Of a DNA stretch of 6,866 nucleotides, positions 1 through 5,489 are shown one piece after another. How positions within the stretch are numbered: position 1 is the stretch's first letter; every line of letters starts with the position of its first letter. Made by a program: the position numbers and the translations under genes. The DNA is from an uncultured Clostridia bacterium (GTDB lineage: Bacteria; Bacillota; Clostridia; RUG12999), in NCBI GenBank assembly GCA_938005345.1, contig CALLNG010000131.1, forward strand, positions 1 to 6,866, written 5' to 3'. The notes below the pieces were generated by a model that saw nothing but the letters and a program-made list of their open reading frames with translations, had not been told where the DNA came from and ran no database searches.

Positions 1-294
1 GACCGGCAGGCCGCGGCGATGCCGCACACCACGATAGCAGCCGATCTCCGTCAGCCGCTTGATGTTCATCGCGACTTCACGGCGCAGGTCACCTTCCACC
101 TGGTATTCTTTATCAATGGCAGCACGCAGTTTTGCAATGTCATCTTCGGACAGGTCTTTTACCCTGGTATCCGGATTAACACCGGTTTCTTTCAGGATTT
201 TCTGCGCGCTCGGCTTGCCGATTCCAAAAATATAAGTCAAGCCGATTTCCACACGTTTTTCTCTGGGCAAATCCACTCCAGCAATTCTTGCCAT
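1..294 (-). CDS. rpsM: 30S ribosomal protein S13 (partial, 3' end beyond window)
   Basis: S13 sits in the head of the 30S subunit, contacts the P-site tRNA and forms intersubunit bridges with the 50S subunit. The visible 98 residues begin MARIAGVDLPREKRVEIGLT and carry the FGIGKPSAQKIL segment (about 23-34), the helix-hairpin-helix-like part typical of S13, then the conserved YRGVRHRRGLPV stretch (87-98). The family is usually about 120 residues long, so roughly the last 20-25, including the basic C-terminal tail that reaches the tRNAs, lie beyond base 1. The ATG at 294-292 is preceded by AGGAGGT (311-305) at a spacing of 10 nt. It follows rpmJ, as is usual at the spc/alpha operon junction, but after an unusually long 128-nt gap that can fold (separate entry). 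No damage is visible. Identification is certain. Confidence 0.98.
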   Translation of the reverse strand, partial: MARIAGVDLPREKRVEIGLTYIFGIGKPSAQKILKETGVNPDTRVKDLSEDDIAKLRAAIDKEYQVEGDLRREVAMNIKRLTEIGCYRGVRHRRGLPV

Positions 295-335
295 ACTATT
301 TTGCACCTCCTACCGCATCCAAAATGTAATCATGT

Positions 336-413
336 ATTTCAATGAATCATACAAATACCGTTTTATCCAAGCAGGAACGTATTTATCAGCCGCTCATGAT
401 TCAAAAATGAAAT
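336..413 (-). promoter_or_regulatory. Candidate structured mRNA leader upstream of rpsM
   Basis: The 128 nt between rpmJ and rpsM (295-422) hold no gene. Read on the minus strand they can form one long interrupted hairpin: 408-413 pairs with 336-341 (6 bp), 396-403 with 343-350 (8 bp), 379-384 with 353-358 (6 bp) and 376-378 with 360-362 (3 bp, with base 359 bulged). This leaves an asymmetric internal loop of 11 nt (385-395) against 2 nt (351-352) and a 13-nt apical loop (363-375). The AGCGG of the internal loop could also pair with CCUGCU of the apical loop, a possible pseudoknot with one bulged U. The rpsM ribosome binding site lies about 25 nt downstream. By analogy with r-protein autoregulation of alpha operons (S4 in E. 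coli) this could be a regulatory leader. The pairing is seen; the function is inference. Confidence 0.45.
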
Positions 414-422
414 ATGCTAATG

Positions 423-536
423 TTATCCCTGTTTCTGTTTGTGCTTTGGATTTTCACAGATTACCATAACTTTGCCTTTGCGTTTGATAATTCTGCATTT
501 CTCGCACATGGGTTTTACAGATGGTTTCACCTTCAT
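423..536 (-). CDS. rpmJ: 50S ribosomal protein L36 (zinc-binding form)
   Basis: L36 is the smallest large-subunit protein and binds 23S rRNA. The 37-residue product starts MKVKPSVKPMCEKC and has the full zinc ribbon Cys11, Cys14, Cys27, His32, so it is the metal-binding (C+) form rather than the zinc-free paralogue that some bacteria switch to when zinc is scarce. Length is exactly the family norm. The ATG at 536 is preceded by a GGGAGGT ribosome binding site. It lies 52 nt after infA, in the standard infA-rpmJ-rpsM order. The stop is TAA. Nothing is unusual in the protein itself. Identification is certain. Confidence 0.98.
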   Translation of the reverse strand: MKVKPSVKPMCEKCRIIKRKGKVMVICENPKHKQKQG

Positions 537-588
537 ATCGGGTACCTCCCTCATCTTCAAAGTATCTGCTTCTACTGTATTTTTTCGT

Positions 589-807
589 TTATTTCGCACG
601 CCACGTTATTCTGCCTTTGGTTAAATCATATGGCGACATTTCTACCGTCACTTTATCGCCCGGCAGAATTTTAATAAAATTCATTCTAAGTTTGCCGGAA
701 ATATGTGCCAAGATAGTATGGCCGTTTTCCAGTTCCACATGAAATGTCGCATTGGGCAGTGTTTCCACTACCGTCCCTTCCAGTTCGATGATATTTTCTT
801 TTGCCAA
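589..807 (-). CDS. infA: Translation initiation factor IF-1
   Basis: IF1 occupies the A site of the 30S subunit during initiation and, with IF2 and IF3, enforces correct start-site selection. The 72-residue product is a single S1-like OB fold with the family signatures LEGTVVETLPNATFHVELENG (about 9-29), AHISGK (34-39) and PGDKVTVEMSPYDLTKGRI (49-67), and is the standard length. The start is TTG (807-805), not ATG: it gives the invariant MAKE N-terminus, and AGGAGG (821-816) sits 8 nt upstream, so TTG is well supported. An out-of-frame ATG (815-813) lies inside the ribosome binding site spacer but is too close to the Shine-Dalgarno to be a likely start. The gene begins 16 nt after the KOW gene and is followed by rpmJ. 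Confidence 0.98.
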   Translation of the reverse strand: MAKENIIELEGTVVETLPNATFHVELENGHTILAHISGKLRMNFIKILPGDKVTVEMSPYDLTKGRITWRAK

Positions 808-815
808 GGAAACAT

Positions 816-821
816 CCTCCT
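816..821 (-). promoter_or_regulatory. infA ribosome binding site supporting a TTG start
   Basis: AGGAGG on the minus strand, 8 nt before the TTG at 807-805. This spacing and the family N-terminus MAKEN decide the start. It directly follows the stop codon of the KOW gene. Confidence 0.85.
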
Positions 822-823
822 TT

Positions 824-1072
824 TTAACGTAAATTCAACTGACCAAGATAGGTCCTAATTTGTTTATCCGTCAAATCGTTTGTAACGGAGATGGCATCCA
901 CCTCTGTCAAACGCACATGCTTCCATTTTTTCCGCTTTGGTTTTTCCAGTTTACGCCTTTTCCCATCAGCAAGGAAGACAAAGCCTCCCTCCTGCCGGAG
1001 AACCACGAAATAACCGCCGCTGTCATGTCCTGCCACCGATTTCACAACGCTGCCGGATTTTATCTCTATCAT
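824..1072 (-). CDS. KOW-domain RNA-binding protein (L14e-like)
   Basis: An 82-residue protein with a KOW-type motif at its N-terminus: GSVVKSVAGHDSGGYFVV (about 7-24), followed by a short beta segment and a strongly basic stretch with KRRKLEKPKRKKWKHV (38-53). This resembles the archaeal/eukaryotic ribosomal L14e family (COG2163-like). From memory, a similar small protein lies between map and infA in Bacillus (ybzG) and many Clostridia. KOW domains bind RNA in ribosomal proteins and NusG, so a ribosome- or rRNA-associated role is likely, but no reaction or partner can be read from the sequence. Its ATG overlaps the map stop by 4 nt (ATGA), and GGGTGAT (1084-1078) lies 5 nt upstream inside map, suggesting translational coupling. 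The C-terminal 25 residues have no feature I recognise. Confidence 0.88.
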   Translation of the reverse strand: MIEIKSGSVVKSVAGHDSGGYFVVLRQEGGFVFLADGKRRKLEKPKRKKWKHVRLTEVDAISVTNDLTDKQIRTYLGQLNLR

Positions 1073-1827
1073 GTTTCATCACCCATTGTTGTGATTTCCG
1101 GTTCCGCATCTGTGATAATGATGGTATTTTCATAGTGGGCAGACAGACTGCCGTCTTTTGTGACCACAGACCACTCATCGCCAAGCACACGCACCGCATA
1201 GGCACCTGCGTTGACCATCGGTTCCACAGCAATTGTCATACCCGGCACAAACCGGATTCCGCGCCCTGGATTTCCGAAATTCGGAACATCCGGTGATTCG
1301 TGTAGATGGGCGCCGATTCCATGGCCGACTAAATCTCGAACAACAGAATAACCATGGGACTCTACATAAGCCTGTACTGCGTGCGATAAATCTCCCAGGC
1401 GGTTGCCCGGGCGCGCTTTACTAATTCCTTCAAAAAAGCTCTGGCGCGTCACCTCAATCAAGCGGACCGCTTCCGGCGAAACCTCTCCAACCGGATAGGT
1501 TCTCGCCGCATCCGCATGATACCCGCAGTAGCAGACGCCAACATCTAAACTGATAATGTCTCCTTCATGCAATTTTGTTTTGTGCGAAGGAATGCCATGC
1601 ACCACCATCTCGTTGGGCGATGCGCAAATACTTGCTGGAAACCCGTTGTAATTTTTAAATGACGGTGTGGCATGTTGGCTCGTTATATATTGGTACGCCA
1701 GCTCATCCAGATGTTTGGTATCAACTCCCGGCCGAATGTGATCCCGCAGCACCTGAAAGGTATCTGCAAGAATTTTGCCGGCGTGCCGCATCAGTTCTAA
1801 CTCTTGTTTACTTTTTGTCGTAATCAA
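1069..1827 (-). CDS. map: Methionine aminopeptidase, type I
   Basis: Cytosolic metalloprotease that removes the initiator Met from new proteins whose second residue is small, after deformylation. The 252-residue pita-bread fold shows the complete dinuclear metal site: Asp95 (SLDVG), Asp106 (HADAART), His169 (VGHGIG), Glu202 (AVEPM) and Glu233 (AHYENT), plus substrate-site His77 (VVHGIP) and His176. Spacing matches the E. coli enzyme with a shift of two residues. There is no N-terminal zinc-finger extension. The start is TTG (1827-1825): an in-frame TGA lies three codons upstream and the next ATG is codon 13, too far inside the conserved N-terminal helix. GGTGATCC (1838-1831), complementary to the 16S rRNA tail, sits just before it. 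Starts 19 nt after adk; its TGA overlaps the KOW gene start. Confidence 0.97.
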   Translation of the reverse strand: MITTKSKQELELMRHAGKILADTFQVLRDHIRPGVDTKHLDELAYQYITSQHATPSFKNYNGFPASICASPNEMVVHGIPSHKTKLHEGDIISLDVGVCYCGYHADAARTYPVGEVSPEAVRLIEVTRQSFFEGISKARPGNRLGDLSHAVQAYVESHGYSVVRDLVGHGIGAHLHESPDVPNFGNPGRGIRFVPGMTIAVEPMVNAGAYAVRVLGDEWSVVTKDGSLSAHYENTIIITDAEPEITTMGDET

Positions 1828-1830
1828 CCT

Positions 1831-1838
1831 GGATCACC
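1831..1838 (-). promoter_or_regulatory. map ribosome binding site supporting a TTG start
   Basis: GGTGATCC on the minus strand is an 8-nt match to the complement of the usual 3' end of 16S rRNA and ends 3 nt before the TTG at 1827. It matches the downstream part of the full Shine-Dalgarno consensus, so the short gap is compatible with normal positioning. Confidence 0.75.
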
Positions 1839-1846
1839 CTTCCCTT

Positions 1847-2479
1847 TCATTCGCCAAGCGCATCAAAAAGCAGTTTTGTCGTATCCTTGACATCCTGCTG
1901 TCCTTTTACCGTAATCAGATTTCCCTTATCCCGGTAAAACTGGATGAGTGGCTCTGTCTGGGAATGATAGACCTCCAAGCGGATTTTCACTGTTTGCTCT
2001 GTATCGTCATCGCGAGTTACTAATTCGCCCCCGCATTTGGCGCACAGGCTACCTTTTTCAGATGGGTTATCGTCGATATGGTACACAGCGCCGCAACTGC
2101 TGCACTGCCTGCGTCCAGAAATTCGGCGGATGACCTCATTGTCCGCAACATCAATCAAAATGACTCTGTCAAACCAGATGCCCATATCGTCTGCAGCTTG
2201 GGCCTGTACTAACGTCCGCGGGAATCCGTCCAGAATATATCCATCCTGGCAATCTTCCTGCGCAAGCCGCTCGCGCACGATTTCAATCGTCACGTCGTCA
2301 GGAACCAGCTGCCCTTTATCGATAAACTGCTTCGCCAGCTTTCCGGCAGGTGTCGACTGTTCCATTGCTTCACGAAACATAGCGCCTGTTGAGATAGACG
2401 GTATGTGGTAATGCTCCACCAATTTTTCCGCCTGTGTCCCTTTTCCGGCCGCCGGCGGCCCTAATAATAATAGTTTCAT
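1847..2479 (-). CDS. adk: Adenylate kinase with zinc-type lid
   Basis: Catalyses ATP + AMP = 2 ADP in the cytosol, keeping the adenylate pool balanced. The 210-residue long form shows the P-loop GPPAAGKGT (7-15), the AMP-binding region with STGAMFR (30-36) and DGFPRT (84-89), and a lid (about 122-160) with Cys126, Cys129, Cys146 and Cys149, the four-cysteine structural zinc site common in Gram-positive adenylate kinases. Arg123/Arg124 before the lid and Arg156/Arg167 are in place for phosphate binding. The P-loop has Ala10 where most family members have Gly. The ATG at 2479 has a modest GAGGG site (2490-2486). It lies 58 nt after secY and 19 nt before map, the usual Gram-positive secY-adk-map order. 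Identification is certain. Confidence 0.98.
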   Translation of the reverse strand: MKLLLLGPPAAGKGTQAEKLVEHYHIPSISTGAMFREAMEQSTPAGKLAKQFIDKGQLVPDDVTIEIVRERLAQEDCQDGYILDGFPRTLVQAQAADDMGIWFDRVILIDVADNEVIRRISGRRQCSSCGAVYHIDDNPSEKGSLCAKCGGELVTRDDDTEQTVKIRLEVYHSQTEPLIQFYRDKGNLITVKGQQDVKDTTKLLFDALGE

Positions 2480-2537
2480 TTTGTTCCCTCTGAATCTTTT
2501 CGTTCAATATCGTCCTCTTTCGTACCCAACTGCATTA

Positions 2538-3833
2538 CTACTCAAGGAACCCTTTATAATGCCGCATCATCAGCTGTGATTCCATCTGACGGTTTGTTTC
2601 CAGCGCAACACCGACCAAAATCAGCAGGGAAGTCCCACTAAATCCAACCGAAACGTTGCTTCCGGATGCAATAAGCGGCAATACCGCGATAAATGCAATG
2701 AAAATAGATCCCATCACGGTCACACGGTTCATCACTCTGGAAATATATTCACTGGTCGGACGTCCCGGACGGATACCCGGAATAAATCCGCCATTAGCTT
2801 TGATGTTATTTGACATCTCAATCGGATTATACATCATAGCAGTATAAAAGAAAGTGAAGAAAATGATCAGCACAAAGTACAATACCGCATAGAACCAAGA
2901 GGTAGGTCCAATAAACTGTAAAAATTTAGCGACCCAGCCACCTTCCTGTGCTCCGCCAAACAGCTGCGCAATCGTAGACGGGAATGCCATCAGTGAGGAG
3001 GCGAAAATAATCGGAATCACACCAGCCATCGCTACCTTAAATGGAATATGGGTACTCTGCCCGCCATACATTTTTCTGCCAACGACCCGTTTTGCATACT
3101 GCACCGGAATTCTTCTTTCTGCATCATTCATCAGCACCACCAGTGCAAACACCGCCAAAACGGCTACCACGACAATAATGCCGACCAGCCAGGAAACAGT
3201 TCCGCTCTGGATAGCAATAATAAACTGCTGAATCATACTCGGTACACGGGTCACAATACCCGCAAAGATAATAAGGGAAATTCCGTTCCCTACCCCTTTG
3301 TCGGAAATCTGTTCCCCAATCCACATCAGCAATGCTGTCCCCGCTGTGAGAGAAATCACAATGGTTGCAAAGCTCATGAATCCCGGATCATCTACCGCAG
3401 CACTGTTCACCAATCCAATATATATACCGGATGCCTGAATAAAGGCTAAAATAACTGTGCTGTAACGAGTCCATTTTTCAATAATTTTTCTGCCTTCTTG
3501 TCCTTCTTTTGCCAGGCGCTCCAACGCCGGAATTGCGACCGTTAAAAGTTGGATGATAATGGAAGCCGTTACGTACGGTGTAATGCTCATTGCAAAAATA
3601 GATGCATTTTCCAGCGCGCCGCCGCCGATGATATTCAAAAAGTTAAATATCGATGCTTGCCCCGCTTCTGTTGCACCAGCTCCAATACCCATGAGCTGGG
3701 CAATTGCATCGCTGCTGATGCCAGGAACAGAGATGGCACACCCCAGTTGAAAAACTGCTAACATCAACCCTGTAAAGAGCAATTTTTTCCGCAGATCCGG
3801 TACTTTCCATGCGTTAATTAAGGTTTTTATCAC
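2538..3833 (-). CDS. secY: Protein translocase subunit SecY
   Basis: Central pore of the SecYEG channel that exports unfolded proteins and inserts membrane proteins. The 431-residue product has about ten hydrophobic segments (first about 17-38), the plug region after it (about 60-75), TPYVTASIIIQLLT (85-98), GVGNGISLIIFAGI (180-193), the cytosolic loop QYAKRVVGRKMYGGQSTHIP (245-264) that binds SecA or the ribosome, KANGGFIPGIRPG (345-357), and a C-terminal MMRHYKGFLE. The start is GTG (3833-3831), with AGAGGTG 7 nt upstream inside rplO and only one base after the rplO stop, so translation is probably coupled. The TM1 motif usually written RIG/RLG reads QLG (Gln29) here. The stop is a tandem TAG TAA. 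Presence in the L15 operon is universal in this group. Confidence 0.98.
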   Translation of the reverse strand: MIKTLINAWKVPDLRKKLLFTGLMLAVFQLGCAISVPGISSDAIAQLMGIGAGATEAGQASIFNFLNIIGGGALENASIFAMSITPYVTASIIIQLLTVAIPALERLAKEGQEGRKIIEKWTRYSTVILAFIQASGIYIGLVNSAAVDDPGFMSFATIVISLTAGTALLMWIGEQISDKGVGNGISLIIFAGIVTRVPSMIQQFIIAIQSGTVSWLVGIIVVVAVLAVFALVVLMNDAERRIPVQYAKRVVGRKMYGGQSTHIPFKVAMAGVIPIIFASSLMAFPSTIAQLFGGAQEGGWVAKFLQFIGPTSWFYAVLYFVLIIFFTFFYTAMMYNPIEMSNNIKANGGFIPGIRPGRPTSEYISRVMNRVTVMGSIFIAFIAVLPLIASGSNVSVGFSGTSLLILVGVALETNRQMESQLMMRHYKGFLE

Positions 3834-3834
3834 C

Positions 3835-4275
3835 TTATATCACCTCTACCTTTCCGCCTGCTGCTTCAATCTTCTCCTTCGCTCCTTTTGTCACACGCGC
3901 TGCCTGCACGGTCAGTTTCTTTTCCAAACTGCCTCCATCCAAAACAACAATGCCGTCACAAATTTTGCGAATTACACCAGATTCTTTCAACAGCTGCGGC
4001 GTTACGACGGTACCGTCTTCAAATTTATTCAAATCCGCTACTTTTACTTCTACATACTGTTTTGCAAAAATGTTGGTAAATCCACGTTTCGGGATTCTTC
4101 TGTAAAGAGGCATCTGGCCCCCTTCAAATCCTGGTCTTACACCGCCGCCGGAACGTGCATTTTGCCCTTTATGTCCTTTGCCGGCTGTTTTTCCGTTTCC
4201 GCTTCCATGTCCGCGGCCTTTCCGTTTCACATCCTTTGATGCGCCCGGTGCCGGTGAAAGTTCATGTAGACGCAT
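3835..4275 (-). CDS. rplO: 50S ribosomal protein L15
   Basis: L15 is a late-assembly large-subunit protein whose long basic N-terminal arm threads into 23S rRNA. The 146-residue product opens MRLHELSPAPGASK, then has the glycine- and lysine-rich arm KGRGHGSGNGKTAGKGHKGQ (19-38), SGGGVRPGFEGGQMPLYRR (42-60) and PKRGFTN (62-68), with a globular C-terminal domain ending GGKVEVI. Length is normal. The ATG at 4275 has a GGAGG site at good spacing. It starts 29 nt after rpmD, and its final codons contain the secY ribosome binding site, leaving one base between the two genes. No unusual residues were noticed. Confidence 0.98.
   Translation of the reverse strand: MRLHELSPAPGASKDVKRKGRGHGSGNGKTAGKGHKGQNARSGGGVRPGFEGGQMPLYRRIPKRGFTNIFAKQYVEVKVADLNKFEDGTVVTPQLLKESGVIRKICDGIVVLDGGSLEKKLTVQAARVTKGAKEKIEAAGGKVEVI
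3841..3847 (-). promoter_or_regulatory. secY ribosome binding site inside rplO, supporting a GTG start
   Basis: AGAGGTG lies within the last codons of rplO, 7 nt before the secY GTG. No in-frame ATG is available nearby, so this site fixes the start and implies that ribosomes finishing L15 help start SecY. Confidence 0.75.
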
Positions 4276-4304
4276 TCCTTTCGCCTCCTTTCAACCTAAT
4301 TTTA

Positions 4305-4487
4305 TTATATCTCACGAACGCTTACCAAATGCGTTACTTTGTTGACCATCCCTCTAATTTGGGGATTGTCCGGATGCACTTTCACATCTCTAATTTTTTT
4401 CAGTCCCAGTGCTTTGAGGGTCGCAATCTGATCTTTTTTGCGGCCAATTGCACTTTTGGTCTGTGTTACCTCAAGCTGTTTCGCCAT
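4305..4487 (-). CDS. rpmD: 50S ribosomal protein L30
   Basis: Small globular large-subunit protein. The 60-residue bacterial-type product has the typical pattern LEVTQTKSAIGRKKDQIATLKALGL (5-29) followed by VHPDNPQIRGMVNKVTHLV (37-55). The basic SAIGR...L..LGL segment contacts 23S rRNA. The ATG at 4487 follows AGGAGGG at normal spacing, 18 nt after rpsE. It ends in a tandem TAA TAA, 29 nt before rplO. L30 is not present in all bacteria, so its intact presence here is a small lineage marker. Identification is secure despite the size because sequence and position agree. Confidence 0.97.
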   Translation of the reverse strand: MAKQLEVTQTKSAIGRKKDQIATLKALGLKKIRDVKVHPDNPQIRGMVNKVTHLVSVREI

Positions 4488-4505
4488 GATAGCTGCTCCC
4501 TCCTA

Positions 4506-5012
4506 TTATCCTAACAATTCTTTGACTTCTTTGCCTCTCAGGGCAGCCACTTCGTCTGCCTGTTTCAGGTTTTTCAGCGCATCAATGGTCGCGTTGACCA
4601 CGTTGCGCGGATTGTTGGAACGCATGGATTTCGTTCTGATATCACGAATACCAGCTAATTCCATGACCGCACGAACTGCTCCGCCTGCAATCACTCCGGT
4701 ACCAGGACCAGCGGGTTTGAGCAAAACTGTTCCTGCACCAAATTTTCCGATGATTTCGTGTGTGATGGTGGTTCCTGCCATCGGGAAAGAAATCATATTT
4801 TTCTTTGCGTCTTCAATTCCTTTTCTTACTGCCTCTGGAATTTCCGCCGCTTTTCCCATGCCGCAGCCTACATGTCCGTTTTCATCACCGACAACAACCA
4901 GCGCGCTGAAACGGAAGGTTCTACCACCTTTGACAACTTTTGCAACACGATTTATTGTAACAACTTTTTCTTTCAGTTCCGGTACGTTAGAATCCATCAT
5001 TTTTTCCGGCAT
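4506..5012 (-). CDS. rpsE: 30S ribosomal protein S5
   Basis: S5 lies near the 30S mRNA entry site and helps maintain decoding accuracy. The 168-residue product has the N-terminal double-stranded-RNA-binding-like domain with INRVAKVVKGGRTFRFSALV (20-39) and VGDENGHVGCGMGKA (41-55), and the C-terminal domain with LLKPAGPGTGVIAGGAVR (97-114), AGIRDI (120-125) and SNNPRNVV (132-139). The KVVKGGR loop (25-31), where spectinomycin-resistance changes occur in other bacteria, looks wild type. The ATG at 5012 has AAGGAGG (5027-5021) at good spacing. In-frame ATGs at codons 5 and 6 are less well placed. It ends with tandem TAA TAG, the second stop running into the rpmD ribosome binding site. Confidence 0.98.
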   Translation of the reverse strand: MPEKMMDSNVPELKEKVVTINRVAKVVKGGRTFRFSALVVVGDENGHVGCGMGKAAEIPEAVRKGIEDAKKNMISFPMAGTTITHEIIGKFGAGTVLLKPAGPGTGVIAGGAVRAVMELAGIRDIRTKSMRSNNPRNVVNATIDALKNLKQADEVAALRGKEVKELLG

Positions 5013-5063
5013 TCTTTTCGCCTCCTTCTTGCAAACTTTCAGGTCTATTGAAAACCAGTTCTA

Positions 5064-5426
5064 TTAAAATTCCAGGCCGCCTTCTCTAGCACCTTCTGCC
5101 AGGGCTGCTACCCGGCCGTGGTAGATATAACCGCCACGGTCAAATACAACTGTTGTAATTCCTGCTGCTTTTGCTTTTTCTGCAACCAATTTCCCAACTT
5201 CTTTTGCCGCTTCAACATTGCCGCCGTTTTTGCCTTCCATCGCTTTTTCTAAAGAAGACGCAGCTACCAAAGTTTTTCCTGCCACATCGTCAATAATCTG
5301 TGCATAGATATTGCTCAAAGAACGGTATACACACAATCTCGGACGCTGCGGCGTTCCACTGATATGTTTACGCACACGTGCGTGACGTTTCAATCTCGCG
5401 ACATTGCTTCCAGGTTTCTTTATCAT
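5064..5426 (-). CDS. rplR: 50S ribosomal protein L18
   Basis: L18 binds 5S rRNA and, with L5, builds the central protuberance of the 50S subunit. The 120-residue product has a basic N-terminal arm (RLKRHARVRKHISGT, 11-25), RPRLCVYRSLSNIYAQIIDD (28-47), and the diagnostic C-terminus VVFDRGGYIYHGRVAALAEG (93-112) followed by AREGGLEF. Length is standard. The ATG at 5426 is preceded by a GGAGGAGG stretch about 10 nt upstream. It follows rplF after 63 nt that include a small inverted repeat, and ends in tandem TAA TAG, 51 nt before rpsE. Nothing else is unusual. Confidence 0.98.
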   Translation of the reverse strand: MIKKPGSNVARLKRHARVRKHISGTPQRPRLCVYRSLSNIYAQIIDDVAGKTLVAASSLEKAMEGKNGGNVEAAKEVGKLVAEKAKAAGITTVVFDRGGYIYHGRVAALAEGAREGGLEF

Positions 5427-5470
5427 TTCGTTTTCGCCTCCTCCACTACAAAATTAAAGGATTGCACCTT

Positions 5471-5483
5471 AGCCTGTCAGGCT
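5471..5483 (-). other. Small inverted repeat between rplF and rplR
   Basis: AGCCT-GAC-AGGCT, a perfect 5-bp stem with a 3-nt loop, lies just after the rplF stop in a 63-nt gap. It is not followed by a run of U, so it is not a convincing intrinsic terminator; it may protect the mRNA end or have no role. Confidence 0.35.
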
Positions 5484-5489
5484 GCGGCT

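Noticed and set aside
295..422. A sigma-A promoter in the rpmJ-rpsM gap
   Set aside because: Several TTGAAT-like and TATGAT-like hexamers occur, but none pair at a spacing near 17 nt with good matches; the sequence is better explained as a structured leader.
414..674. An 86-codon plus-strand frame over rpmJ and infA
   Set aside because: Antisense to two certain genes; hydrophobic composition is a by-product of the reversed lysine codons.
1023..1232. A 69-codon minus-strand frame spanning the map-KOW junction
   Set aside because: Lies in a different frame over two well-supported genes, and the product is unlike any known family.
4438..5067. A 209-codon open frame on the plus strand opposite rpsE
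   Set aside because: It mirrors a clear rpsE gene, its product resembles no family I know, and I saw no ribosome binding site before it. Long antisense frames are common opposite codon-biased ribosomal genes.
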